Part shown: piece after piece, positions 9,471 through 18,214 of the stretch
How positions within the stretch are numbered: position 1 is the stretch's first letter
How the letters are laid out: the number at the start of each line of letters is the position of its first letter
From: Oceanicola sp. 22II-s10i
GTDB taxonomy: Bacteria > Pseudomonadota > Alphaproteobacteria > Rhodobacterales > Rhodobacteraceae
DNA: 64,000 nucleotides
Assembly: GCF_002210105.1 (NCBI RefSeq)
Contig: NZ_AQQU01000001.1
Span: 1,090,501-1,154,500 of the forward strand
Direction: 5' to 3'
Program-made: the position numbers and the translations under genes
The notes under the pieces: model-generated
Database searches by the model: none
Told to the model about the DNA's origin: nothing
Seen by the model: only the letters and a program-made list of their open reading frames with translations

Positions 9471-10739
9471 ATGACCGGCGCGCCGACGGTCAGTGTGATC
9501 GTTGTAAGCCGGGGCCGTCCGGTAAGTCTGACCCTGTGTCTGACCGGGCTGGCCCGGCTGTATTATCCGGCTTACGAGATCATCGTGGTCGCGGACCGGA
9601 CGGGGCTGGCGGCCGTCCGTGCGGCGGGGTTCGCCGAGGAGATCAAGACGGTCGGGTGCGACGAACCCAACATCTCGGCCGCGCGCAATCTCGGTATCGC
9701 AGAGGCGGCGGGCGAGATCGTGGCCTTTATCGACGACGACGCCGTGCCGGAGCCCGCGTGGCTCGATCACCTCGTGCAGGGTTTCCGGTTCCCTGAGGCG
9801 GCTGCGGCGGGCGGCTACGTGCTCGGGCGGAACGGTATCTCGTTCCAGTGGAAGGCGCGCAGCGTAGATCATACCGGCCTGGCGCAGCCGCTTGACGTGC
9901 CCGGCGACGCCCCGGTGCTGCTGACGCCGGCCGATGGCCGGGCGATCAAGACCGAGGGCACCAACATGGCGGTCCGCCGGGACGTGCTGGCCGAGATGGG
10001 CGGGTTCGATCCGGCCTACCGCTTCTACCTCGACGAAACGGATCTCAACCTGCGTCTGGCGCGAGCCGGGCATGCAACGGCGATCGTTCCGCTGGCGCTG
10101 GTGCATCACGCCTATGCCGAGAGCGACCGGCGCACCCGCACCCGCGCACCGCTCGACCTGTTCGAGATCGGGGCCAGCACGGCCGTTTTCCTGCGCAGGC
10201 ATTGCCCCGAAGAGGAACACGCCCGCATTTTTCAACGCCTCCGCGAGGGCCGCAGGCGCGCGCTGATCGGCTATATGGTCGACGGGCGCATAGAACCGCG
10301 CGACGTCGCGCGACTGATGCGGCGGCTGGATGAAGGGATCGCTGACGGCATCGCGCGCCCGGTGTCGCAGATGCCGCCTATCGCGCGCGCCCAGCACTGG
10401 TTCCTGCCCTTCGAAAGCCGCGCCAGCGGCGAGACGAAGGTGATCGGCGGACGGTTGGTCCGGGCGCGCCGTCATCGGCAGAAGGCACGACAGGCCGCGG
10501 AGCAAGGGCATACCGTTTCGCTCTTCCTGTTGTCCCGCACCGCGCTCGCGCACAGGGTCCGGTTCACCCGCGACGGCGTGTGGGAACAGATCGGCGGCCT
10601 TTGGGGGCGCAGCGGCCGCGATAAGGGTCGCGTCCGGCTGACGACGTTCGCGCGCAGGATCAACGATGAGGCGTTTCGCGTCGCTCTGAGCCGGAACTTG
10701 CCGATTGTGGAGCCGTCCGATGCAAAGAACCTGCAGTGA
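9471..10739 (+). CDS. Family 2 glycosyltransferase
   Basis: A 422-residue GT-A fold transferase. The N-terminal 200 residues carry the GT2 signature: VSVIVVSRGRP, ISAARNLGIAEAAGEIVAFIDDDAVP with the metal/nucleotide-binding Asp cluster, and FDPAYRFYLDETDLNLRL with the presumed catalytic acidic residues. The C-terminal half is rich in Arg and has no membrane segment, so the enzyme is cytoplasmic or peripherally bound. No strong ribosome-binding site precedes the ATG. It starts the polysaccharide gene group that includes galU and galE. Sugar donor and acceptor cannot be deduced. Confidence 0.88.
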   Translation: MTGAPTVSVIVVSRGRPVSLTLCLTGLARLYYPAYEIIVVADRTGLAAVRAAGFAEEIKTVGCDEPNISAARNLGIAEAAGEIVAFIDDDAVPEPAWLDHLVQGFRFPEAAAAGGYVLGRNGISFQWKARSVDHTGLAQPLDVPGDAPVLLTPADGRAIKTEGTNMAVRRDVLAEMGGFDPAYRFYLDETDLNLRLARAGHATAIVPLALVHHAYAESDRRTRTRAPLDLFEIGASTAVFLRRHCPEEEHARIFQRLREGRRRALIGYMVDGRIEPRDVARLMRRLDEGIADGIARPVSQMPPIARAQHWFLPFESRASGETKVIGGRLVRARRHRQKARQAAEQGHTVSLFLLSRTALAHRVRFTRDGVWEQIGGLWGRSGRDKGRVRLTTFARRINDEAFRVALSRNLPIVEPSDAKNLQ

Positions 10740-10802
10740 CGTTCTATAAACAAGCCGTTACTTGTTTACGCGTTTTCACCACTATTTTGACCTGCTAAGA
10801 AC

Positions 10803-10817
10803 TTAGAGGACCTCTAA
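10803..10817. promoter_or_regulatory. Palindrome in the galU promoter region
   Basis: A perfect inverted repeat, TTAGAGG-A-CCTCTAA, lies 38 bases upstream of the galU start. The surrounding 115-base gap (10740-10854) is notably AT-richer than the genes around it and also holds ACAAG...CTTGT and AGCGC...GCGCT half-pairs. The position fits an operator or upstream regulatory element for the galU-galE unit; no regulator is assigned. Confidence 0.4.
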
Positions 10818-10854
10818 AGCGCAGTTTCTGGCGCTGCGAGGACAAGGAGACATT

Positions 10855-11745
10855 ATGCGATCGAAGGTCAGTAAAGCCATTTTCCCGGTTGCCGGACTTG
10901 GAACCCGTTTCCTGCCAGCCACGAAATCGGTTCCGAAAGAGATCATGACCCTGGTGGACCGACCGCTGATCCAATACGCGATCGACGAAGCTCGGGCCGC
11001 CGGTATCAAGGAATTCATCTTCGTGACGTCGCGCGGAAAATCCGCGCTCGAGGACTACTTCGACCATAGCCCGCAGCTCGAGGCCGAGCTGAAGCGCAAG
11101 GACAAGACCGACCTTCTGGAAGTCCTGCGGCAGACCGACATGGACAGCGGCGCGATCGCCTATATCCGTCAGCACAAACCGATGGGCCTGGGCCACGCGG
11201 TGTGGTGCGCACGGCGGCTGATCGGGAATGAGCCCTTTGCGGTGATCCTGCCCGACGACGTGATCGCGGCCGAGAAGTCCTGCCTGCAGCAGATGGTCGA
11301 AGCCTTCGAGGAAACGCCGGGCAACATGGTTGCCGCCATGGAAGTGCCGATGGACAAGGCCAAGAACTACGGGATGCTGGACGTCGCCGAGGATCACGGC
11401 AACCTCGTTTCGGTCAAGGGTATGGTCGAAAAGCCCAAGGAAAACGCACCGTCGAACCTTGCGGTCATCGGGCGCTACATCCTCACCCCGCAGGTGCTGA
11501 AGAACCTGAACGCGAAGAACACCGGCGCGGGCGGAGAGATCCAGCTGACGGATGCCATCGCCCAGGAAATCACCGAAAACCGGCCGGTTTATGGCTTCCG
11601 GTTCCAGGGCCAGCGGTATGACTGCGGCTCCAAGGCAGGCTTCCTTCAGGCGACCGTCGCCTTCGGCCTCAGCCGGCCGGAATTGCGTGACGAGCTGCTC
11701 GCCTACCTGCGCGAGACGGTTCACATGGATCAGGCGGCACAGTAG
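10855..11745 (+). CDS. galU: UTP-glucose-1-phosphate uridylyltransferase
   Basis: Makes UDP-glucose from UTP and glucose-1-phosphate, supplying the activated sugar for exopolysaccharide and LPS synthesis. The 296-residue protein has the normal length. The nucleotide-binding start FPVAGLGTRFLPATKSVPKEIM is intact, followed by PLIQYAIDEARAAGI, ILPDDVI and the sugar-binding VEKPKENAPSNLAVIGRYIL. A GGACAAGGAGA ribosome-binding site precedes the ATG. galE follows after 8 bases, so UDP-glucose and UDP-galactose formation are coupled in one transcript. Confidence 0.97.
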   Translation: MRSKVSKAIFPVAGLGTRFLPATKSVPKEIMTLVDRPLIQYAIDEARAAGIKEFIFVTSRGKSALEDYFDHSPQLEAELKRKDKTDLLEVLRQTDMDSGAIAYIRQHKPMGLGHAVWCARRLIGNEPFAVILPDDVIAAEKSCLQQMVEAFEETPGNMVAAMEVPMDKAKNYGMLDVAEDHGNLVSVKGMVEKPKENAPSNLAVIGRYILTPQVLKNLNAKNTGAGGEIQLTDAIAQEITENRPVYGFRFQGQRYDCGSKAGFLQATVAFGLSRPELRDELLAYLRETVHMDQAAQ

Positions 11746-11753
11746 GGCGGGTC

Positions 11754-12737
11754 ATGACAAAGGTACTCGTCACCGGCGGTGCCGGGTACATCGGTTCGCA
11801 CGCCTGCAAGGCGCTGAAAGCCGCAGGATTTACCCCGGTCACCTTCGACAACTTCGTCACCGGCTGGCGTGATGCGGTCAAGTTCGGCCCCTGCGAAGAG
11901 GGCGACCTGACTGACCGCGCCCGGCTGGACGCGGTCTTTGCCACCCATGCCCCGGTCGCCGTGATGCATTTCGCCGCCCTCAGCCAGGTCGGTGAATCCA
12001 TGCAGGTGCCGGGGAAATACTGGCACAACAACGTCACCGGATCGCTGACGCTCATCGAGGCGGCGGTTGCGGCGGGTTGCATGAACTTCGTCTTCTCCTC
12101 GACCTGCGCGACCTACGGCGAGCAGGACAACGTGGTGCTGGACGAGGACAGCGTGCAGATGCCGATCAACTCCTACGGTTCGTCCAAGCGGGCGATCGAG
12201 GAGATCCTGCGCGACTTCGAAGCCTCGGACGGGCTGCGGCACGTGATCTTTCGCTACTTCAACGTGGCGGGGGCCGATCCCGAGGGCGAGATCGGCGAGC
12301 ACCACCGCCCCGAAACGCACCTGATCCCGGTCATGCTGGACGCGATCGACGGCAAACGCCCGGCGCTGACCGTCTTTGGCACCGATTACGACACACCGGA
12401 CGGGACCTGCATCCGCGACTACGTGCATGTCTGCGATCTGGTCGATGCCCATGTGCTGGGCTTGCGGCGTCTGCTCGACGGCAAGGGCAGCCGGGTTTTC
12501 AACCTCGGCACCGGCACCGGATTTTCCGTGCGCGAGGTGATCGAACAGTCGAACGCGGTCACCAATCGCGCGGTGCCCTACGAAGAAGGCCCGCGGCGGC
12601 CCGGAGATTGCACGCGGCTGGTGTCGGGGTCGACCCGCGCCGAGGCGGAACTGGGCTGGACCCCGACCCGCTCGACCCTGCCGGTGATGATCGCCGACGC
12701 ATGGCGGTGGCATCAGACTGGCCACTACGACAAATAA
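11754..12737 (+). CDS. galE: UDP-glucose 4-epimerase
   Basis: Interconverts UDP-glucose and UDP-galactose with bound NAD. The 327-residue short-chain-dehydrogenase-fold protein has the Rossmann motif GGAGYIGSHACKAL, the FSSTCATYGEQ segment and the catalytic Tyr-X3-Lys in SYGSSKRAIEEIL. FRYFNVAGADPEGEIGEHH and the C-terminal region are standard for GalE. It begins 8 bases after galU and is followed after about 20 bases by a glycosyltransferase. Together with galU it points to galactose- and glucose-containing surface polysaccharide. Confidence 0.96.
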   Translation: MTKVLVTGGAGYIGSHACKALKAAGFTPVTFDNFVTGWRDAVKFGPCEEGDLTDRARLDAVFATHAPVAVMHFAALSQVGESMQVPGKYWHNNVTGSLTLIEAAVAAGCMNFVFSSTCATYGEQDNVVLDEDSVQMPINSYGSSKRAIEEILRDFEASDGLRHVIFRYFNVAGADPEGEIGEHHRPETHLIPVMLDAIDGKRPALTVFGTDYDTPDGTCIRDYVHVCDLVDAHVLGLRRLLDGKGSRVFNLGTGTGFSVREVIEQSNAVTNRAVPYEEGPRRPGDCTRLVSGSTRAEAELGWTPTRSTLPVMIADAWRWHQTGHYDK

Positions 12738-12804
12738 CCCGCCCCCCGCGCGGTGCCTGGACGTCACGCGACTGGCGAGCCGCGCCGGGCGCGCGCTGAC
12801 CGGG

Positions 12805-13947
12805 GTGGACCGGGTTGAGCGCGCCTATCTGGTCCGGCTTCTGCAGGAGGACACGCCGCTTTACGGGCTGGCGCGGGTCGTCGCGGGTTACGTGCTGCTG
12901 GATCGGGCCGGGCTGGCGGGTTTGCTGTCGCGGGTGGATGGCGACACCCCTTGGGGTCCGGCGGACCTGCGTGCCCGGCTGAGCCGGTCACTGAGCCCGG
13001 CGCAGAGACAGGCCGACGCGGATTTGCGGAGACTGGCCATCCGGCGGTCCACGCGGCCGGGTCTGGAGCGGATGCTGCGCGCGGCGCTGCCTGCCGGGAC
13101 GGCCTATCTCAACACCGGCCACTCCAACCTGACCGACCGGGTGCTGCGGGCCGTGCGGTCCGTGCCCGGCGGACGGATCGCGGTGCTGATACACGACACC
13201 ATCCCGCTCGACCTGCCGGAGATGCAGCGCGAGGGCACAGTCGCCCGGTTCCGGGCGATGTTCGACCGCGTTTTGCGGCAGGCTGACCTGATCATCTGCA
13301 ATTCCGAACAGACCCGCCGCGACGTGATGCGCCACGGCGGTGCGGCGGCCGGTGGTCCCGATGTCGTGGTCGCGCATCTGGGTGTCGAGCCGCCGCGCCC
13401 GGATGCGGGCGCCGTGCCCGCCGACCTGCCGACAGGGGGCGCGTATTTCATCGCCGTAGGCACGATCGAGCCACGCAAGAACCACGCGCTGCTGCTGGAC
13501 CTGTGGGCCGAGATGGGCCCCGCCGCGCCGCCGCTGCTGATCTGCGGCGCGCGGGGCTGGCGCAACGAGGACGTGTTCGCCCGGCTCGACTCGCTGCCGC
13601 CGGACGGTCCCGTACGGGAGCTGTCCGACCTGACCGACGGCGCGATTTCCGCCTTGGTCACCGGCGCGCGGGCGCTGCTTCAGCCCAGCATCGCCGAGGG
13701 CTTCGGCCTGCCACCAGTAGAGGCCGCAGCCCTCGGAACCCCAGTCGTTTGTGTTGATCTGCACGTATACCGCGAAATCCTTGGGGATATTCCCGTTTAC
13801 CTGCCCGTCACGGATCGGCTATCGTGGCGCAAGACCATAAATAACTTGACAGAGGCTGACGGCAGAACGACCGGCACGGGTATGAGAAACGGCTATGTAC
13901 CGCCCCGGTGGGAGGAACATTTCAACGTCGTCTTAAAGATGACGTGA
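12805..13947 (+). CDS. Family 4-type glycosyltransferase (GT-B fold)
   Basis: A 380-residue retaining GT1/GT4-like transferase from the first conventional start codon (GTG 12805). The C-terminal half shows the nucleotide-sugar region: AVGTIEPRKNHALLLD, CGARGWRNEDVF and PSIAEGFGLPPVEAAALGTPVV with the EX7E-type Glu pair. Conserved-looking sequence in the same frame (LDVTRLASRAGRALTGVD) runs upstream to about 12757 without an ATG, GTG or TTG. Translation may therefore start at CTG 12757 just after galE. Cytoplasmic, probably adding a sugar to the growing polysaccharide. Confidence 0.85.
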   Translation: MDRVERAYLVRLLQEDTPLYGLARVVAGYVLLDRAGLAGLLSRVDGDTPWGPADLRARLSRSLSPAQRQADADLRRLAIRRSTRPGLERMLRAALPAGTAYLNTGHSNLTDRVLRAVRSVPGGRIAVLIHDTIPLDLPEMQREGTVARFRAMFDRVLRQADLIICNSEQTRRDVMRHGGAAAGGPDVVVAHLGVEPPRPDAGAVPADLPTGGAYFIAVGTIEPRKNHALLLDLWAEMGPAAPPLLICGARGWRNEDVFARLDSLPPDGPVRELSDLTDGAISALVTGARALLQPSIAEGFGLPPVEAAALGTPVVCVDLHVYREILGDIPVYLPVTDRLSWRKTINNLTEADGRTTGTGMRNGYVPPRWEEHFNVVLKMT

Positions 13948-13995
13948 TAGCCGCAGACCTGCCGGCACCGGACCGCCGGGGCGGATGGGGCAGAA

Positions 13996-15006
13996 TTGGG
14001 CGTCGTGCAGTCATACCGGCTGAGGCTCCAGCGGAAACGCTGGCTGATCCGCGCGTTTCGGAAACGCCGCGAACTCAGGAACGTTTCTGACCGTACGGAC
14101 CAGATCCGCAAGCGGGATATCCTGCTGTTCTCGACCATGCGGAACGAGAAGATCCGCCTGCCCTATTTCCTGCAATATTACCGGGACATGGGCGTCGCGC
14201 ATTTCCTGATGGTCGACAACGACAGCACCGACGGCACGCGCGAATACCTCGCGGATCAGCCCGACGTGTCGCTCTGGTCGACGACCCGCAGCTACAAGCG
14301 CTCGCGCTTCGGCGTGGACTGGCTGAACTGGTTGCAGATGCGTTATGGCCACGGCCACTGGACGCTGACCGTCGATCCCGACGAATTCCTGATCTACCCG
14401 TTCTGCGACACCCGCCCTCTGTCGGCGCTGACCGACTGGCTGGACGCCTCGTCGATCAAGTCGTTCTCGGCCATGCTGCTGGACATGTATCCCAAGGGTC
14501 GCATCGACGCGGAGCCCTACAAGGCCGGTCAGAACCCGATGGAGATCGCGTCGTGGTTCGATTCCGGAAACTACGTGATTTCCCGCAACAAGCGGTTCGG
14601 CAACCTGTGGATCCAGGGCGGGCCCCGGATGCGGGTCTTCTTCCCTGACACCCCGGAAAAGGCGCCGGCGCTGAACAAGGTGCCGCTGGTCAAGTGGGAT
14701 CGCAAATACGCCTTCGTCAGTTCCACCCACATGCTGCTGCCGCGCGGGCTGAACCTCGTCTACGACGAATGGGGCGGGGAAAAGGCCAGCGGCATCCTGC
14801 TGCACACCAAGTTCCTGCACACCTTCGGCGACAAGGCGGCCGAGGAACTGTCGCGTAAACAGCACTACTCGGCCTCTGTCGAATACCGCGCCTATGCGGA
14901 AACCCTGCAGGAGAACCCGGACCTCTGGTGCCGGTGGTCGGAAAAATACATAAACTGGCGACAGCTCGAGATCCTCGGGCTGATGTCCAAAGGCAACTGG
15001 GCATGA
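13996..15006 (+). CDS. Glycosyltransferase family 2-like (GT2_4) protein
   Basis: A protein of about 336 residues with a variant GT-A domain: ILLFSTMRNEKIRLPYFLQYYRDMG, then FLMVDNDSTDGT with the nucleotide-binding Asp, and LTVDPDEFLIYP supplying the DXD-like metal site. The N-terminus is very basic (RLRLQRKRWLIRAFRKRRELR), suggesting membrane or partner binding. The start is uncertain: TTG 13996 or GTG 14005, neither with a strong ribosome-binding site. No transmembrane helix is seen. It belongs to the same cluster as the following branching-enzyme-like gene, from which it is separated by 16 bases. Confidence 0.82.
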   Translation: MGVVQSYRLRLQRKRWLIRAFRKRRELRNVSDRTDQIRKRDILLFSTMRNEKIRLPYFLQYYRDMGVAHFLMVDNDSTDGTREYLADQPDVSLWSTTRSYKRSRFGVDWLNWLQMRYGHGHWTLTVDPDEFLIYPFCDTRPLSALTDWLDASSIKSFSAMLLDMYPKGRIDAEPYKAGQNPMEIASWFDSGNYVISRNKRFGNLWIQGGPRMRVFFPDTPEKAPALNKVPLVKWDRKYAFVSSTHMLLPRGLNLVYDEWGGEKASGILLHTKFLHTFGDKAAEELSRKQHYSASVEYRAYAETLQENPDLWCRWSEKYINWRQLEILGLMSKGNWA

Positions 15007-15022
15007 TGGCGGAGGAGCCCAT

Positions 15023-16723
15023 GTGACCGTCGGCATAGTGATGCTCGTTCACACGGCCCTCAACAGGGCCGAGCAAGTCGCGCGCCACTGGGCCGCGGCC
15101 GGGTGTCCTGTTGTCATTCACGCCGACACCAACGTGCCCCGCTCGGTCTACAACGCCTTCCGCAAGTCGCTGTCCGACGTGGACATCGTCCGCTTTTCGC
15201 ATCGCCACCGCTGCGAATGGGGGACATGGGGTATCGTCGCCGCCACGCAGGAAGCGTCCGAGCTGATGCTGAAGGAGTTTCCCGAGGTGCGGCATGTCTA
15301 CCTCGCCTCGGGCTCTTGCCTGCCGCTGCGGCCGGTGCAGGAGCTGAAGGACTACCTCGCCGCGCGGCCCAAGACGGACTTCATCGAAAGCGCTACGACC
15401 GCCGATGTGCCCTGGACAGTGGGCGGGCTGGACAGCGAACGGTTCACCCTGCGCTTTCCCTTCGCGTGGAAGAAGAACCGGTATCTCTTTGACCGCTACG
15501 TCGCGCTGCAGCGCCGGTTCGCCCTGCGGCGCAAGATGCCGAACGGGGTCACGCCGCATATGGGATCGCAATGGTGGTGTCTGACGCGGCAGACCCTGTC
15601 CGCCATCCTGCAGGACCCGGAACGCCCGGTGTATGACCGGTTCTTCAAGCGGGTGTGGATCCCCGACGAGAGCTATTTCCAGACACTGACCCGGCTCTAC
15701 TCGCAGCACGTCGAAAGCCGGTCCCTGACGCTGAGCAAGTTCGACTTTCAGGGCAAGCCGCACATCTTCTACGACGATCACCTGCAGCTGCTGCGCCGGT
15801 CCGACTGCTTTGTCGCCCGAAAGATCTGGCCGCATGCGAACCGTCTCTACCGCGCCTTCCTGACCGATGCCGAGGGTGCGCTGAAACGGACGGAACCCAA
15901 CCCCGGCAAGATCGACCGCATCTTCCGCCGCGCGGTGGAGCGGCGGACGCGGGGCCGGTCGGGCCTCTACATGCAGTCGCGCTGGCCGAACAGCGGGTGG
16001 GAAAACGGCGCAACCTGCGCCGAATACTCGGTGTTCCAGGGCTTTTCCGAGCTGTTCGAGGACTTCGAGCCCTGGCTGGCACGGATGACCAACATCCGGG
16101 TGCACGGGCATCTCTATGGTCCCGACCGGGTGGAATTCGCCGCCGGACACGAGGTCATCAACGGTGCGATTTCCGACAGCGCGGCGATCCGCGACTACAA
16201 TCCGCGCAGCTTTCTGACCAACCTGATCTGGGCGACGCGGGGCGAGCGGCAGGCGTTCCAGTTCGGGCCGAACGACAATCAGAAGATCATCTGGGACCTG
16301 TCCAAGGACGCCAACGCCCAGATCTCGGTGATCTCGGGGGCCTGGGCGCTGCCGCTGTTCAACTCGAACCGCAATTTCGGCGAGCTGCGGGTCGAGGCTG
16401 CGAAGATGCAGAAGATCGAGGCCAAGTTCCTCGATGCGCTCAGGTCGCCCTATGCCAAGGCCCGGATCCGCATCTGGACGATGGCCGAATTCATCGAGGC
16501 CCCGATGGAGCCGCTGCAGATGGTGATCGAGGAGCTTGGCATCCGGTCCGCGCGTCGGCTGTCCGAGGTGCCCAAGATGGTCGACCTGACCGGCTTTGGC
16601 CAGTTCCTGCAGAACCTCAAGAACCAGGGGATGCACCCCTACCTGATGGGCGACTTCCCGGCCGCCTCGGAACCCGCGCCGCGGGTGGCCAAGAAACCGA
16701 AACCCTACCTCGTGCAGAAGTAA
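15023..16723 (+). CDS. Core-2/I-branching (GT14)-like glycosyltransferase with C-terminal DUF5927-type domain
   Basis: A 566-residue protein starting at GTG 15023, supported by GGAGGAG at 15011-15017. Residues about 1-240 resemble beta-1,6-N-acetylglucosaminyltransferases: IVMLVHTALNRAEQVARHW, VVIHADTNVP, CEWGTWGIVAATQEA, HVYLASGSCLPLRP and the WWCLTRQTL segment. The remaining 320 residues form an additional domain seen with such enzymes in Rhodobacteraceae, beginning near KIWPHANRLYRAF. The second domain is unrecognised functionally. It probably adds branches to a surface glycan. The 6-base gap to the sulfotransferase gene implies co-transcription. Confidence 0.82.
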   Translation: MTVGIVMLVHTALNRAEQVARHWAAAGCPVVIHADTNVPRSVYNAFRKSLSDVDIVRFSHRHRCEWGTWGIVAATQEASELMLKEFPEVRHVYLASGSCLPLRPVQELKDYLAARPKTDFIESATTADVPWTVGGLDSERFTLRFPFAWKKNRYLFDRYVALQRRFALRRKMPNGVTPHMGSQWWCLTRQTLSAILQDPERPVYDRFFKRVWIPDESYFQTLTRLYSQHVESRSLTLSKFDFQGKPHIFYDDHLQLLRRSDCFVARKIWPHANRLYRAFLTDAEGALKRTEPNPGKIDRIFRRAVERRTRGRSGLYMQSRWPNSGWENGATCAEYSVFQGFSELFEDFEPWLARMTNIRVHGHLYGPDRVEFAAGHEVINGAISDSAAIRDYNPRSFLTNLIWATRGERQAFQFGPNDNQKIIWDLSKDANAQISVISGAWALPLFNSNRNFGELRVEAAKMQKIEAKFLDALRSPYAKARIRIWTMAEFIEAPMEPLQMVIEELGIRSARRLSEVPKMVDLTGFGQFLQNLKNQGMHPYLMGDFPAASEPAPRVAKKPKPYLVQK

Positions 16724-16729
16724 GGACAC

Positions 16730-18160
16730 ATGAGCAGGCCGTTCGACCACTTCGTCATGTTCGCCGAGATGCGGACAGGTTCCAATTTCCTGGAGGCGAA
16801 CCTGAACGCCTTCGCCTCCGTCACCTGCCACGGCGAGGCATTCAATCCGCATTTCATCGGCTATCCGAACCGGACCGAGATCCTTGGCGTGACCGAGGCC
16901 GAGCGCAATGCCGACCCGGCCCGCCTGATCGCCACGATACGGGATCGGACGGAGGGGATCGGCGGCTTCCGCTATTTCCACGACCACGACCCGCGCGTGT
17001 TCGACATGGTGGTCGACGACCCCCGCTGCGCCAAGATCGTGCTGACCCGCAACCCGGTCGACAGCTATGTCAGCTGGAAGATCGCGCAGTCCACCGGTCA
17101 GTGGAAACTGACCGACGTCCGTCGCCGCAAGGAAGAGGCAGTGGAGTTCGACACCGCCGAGTTCGAGGCCCATCTGGAGGCGCTGCAGGCGTTTCAGGTC
17201 CGGCTGATGAACGCGCTCCAGCGCAGCGGTCAGACGGCGTTCTACGTGGCCTACGAGGACCTGCAGGACGTTGCCGTGATGAACGGGATCGCCCAGTTCC
17301 TCGGGATCGAAGACCGGCTTGAGCGACTGGACCAGAGCCTCAAGCGCCAGAACCCGGCCCCGGTCGAGGAAAAGGTGACGAACTTTGCCGGCATGGAACA
17401 GGCGCTGGCGCGGCTGGACCGGTTCAACCTGTCCCGCACCCCGAATTTCGAGCCGCGCCGTGGTGCCGCGGTGCCGTCATACGTCGCGGCGGCCGAGGCG
17501 AAACTGATGTATCTGCCCGTCCGCTCGGGGCCCGAGGATGCGGTGCGTGCGTGGATGGCGGCGCTGGATGGCGTGGCCGAGGATCAATTGCGCGACCGGC
17601 TTTCCCAGAAGGAGCTGCGCCAGTGGAAACGGCGCAATCCGGGACATCGCAGCTTTACCGTCCTCCGGCACCCCGTCGCCCGGATCAACGCGGCCTTCTG
17701 CGAACGTATCCTCGACACCGGCGCCGGTTCGCTGTCCGAGATCCGGCGCATCCTGCGGCAGAAATACAAACTGCCGATACCGGGGCAGGGACCGGGCGCG
17801 GACTGGGATGCCGCGCAGCACCGGACGGCGCTGATGGCGTTTCTGGATTTCGTAAAGGCCAACCTCGCCGGGCAGACCAACATCCGCAACGATCCGTCAT
17901 GGGCCACGCAGGCGGCCACGGTCGAGGGCTTCGGCCAGTTCGCCCTGCCGGACATGGTGGTGCGCGAGGAGGAGATGGCGGACTGGCTGCCGGCGCTGGC
18001 CGCCAGCGCCGGCGTCAAGGATGCGCCCCGGCCCGCAATCCTGCCGGACACCGGACCGGTGCCGCTGGCGGATGTCTACGACGCCGAATTGGAGGCCAAG
18101 GTCGCGGATGTCTATCAGCGCGACTACATGATCTTTGGCTACGGTCCGTGGAAAGGGTGA
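16730..18160 (+). CDS. NodH-like sulfotransferase with two sulfotransferase-type domains
   Basis: A 476-residue cytoplasmic protein. The N-terminal 230 residues match NodH/Stf0-type PAPS-dependent sulfotransferases: FAEMRTGSNFLEANLN is the 5'-phosphosulfate loop and KIVLTRNPVDSYVSWKIAQ the 3'-phosphate-binding part. A second domain follows from about residue 240; FTVLRHPVARINAAFCERIL is a good 3'-phosphate motif but its expected 5' loop (YLPVRSGPEDAVRAW) is degenerate. The protein may sulfate a polysaccharide made by the neighbouring transferases, with one domain catalytic. cysQ upstream would remove the PAP formed. Confidence 0.85.
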   Translation: MSRPFDHFVMFAEMRTGSNFLEANLNAFASVTCHGEAFNPHFIGYPNRTEILGVTEAERNADPARLIATIRDRTEGIGGFRYFHDHDPRVFDMVVDDPRCAKIVLTRNPVDSYVSWKIAQSTGQWKLTDVRRRKEEAVEFDTAEFEAHLEALQAFQVRLMNALQRSGQTAFYVAYEDLQDVAVMNGIAQFLGIEDRLERLDQSLKRQNPAPVEEKVTNFAGMEQALARLDRFNLSRTPNFEPRRGAAVPSYVAAAEAKLMYLPVRSGPEDAVRAWMAALDGVAEDQLRDRLSQKELRQWKRRNPGHRSFTVLRHPVARINAAFCERILDTGAGSLSEIRRILRQKYKLPIPGQGPGADWDAAQHRTALMAFLDFVKANLAGQTNIRNDPSWATQAATVEGFGQFALPDMVVREEEMADWLPALAASAGVKDAPRPAILPDTGPVPLADVYDAELEAKVADVYQRDYMIFGYGPWKG

Positions 18161-18214
18161 CGGGCGGCCGGTCCGCCTGACAGGCGATACCGGTGCCCTG
18201 TCGAGGCAGACCGA

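Noticed and set aside
14717-17173. Very long minus-strand open frame opposite the glycosyltransferase and sulfotransferase genes
   Set aside because: Sequence is Arg/Gly/His/Asp-rich low-complexity typical of antisense frames in GC-rich DNA, and the plus-strand genes have clear domains.
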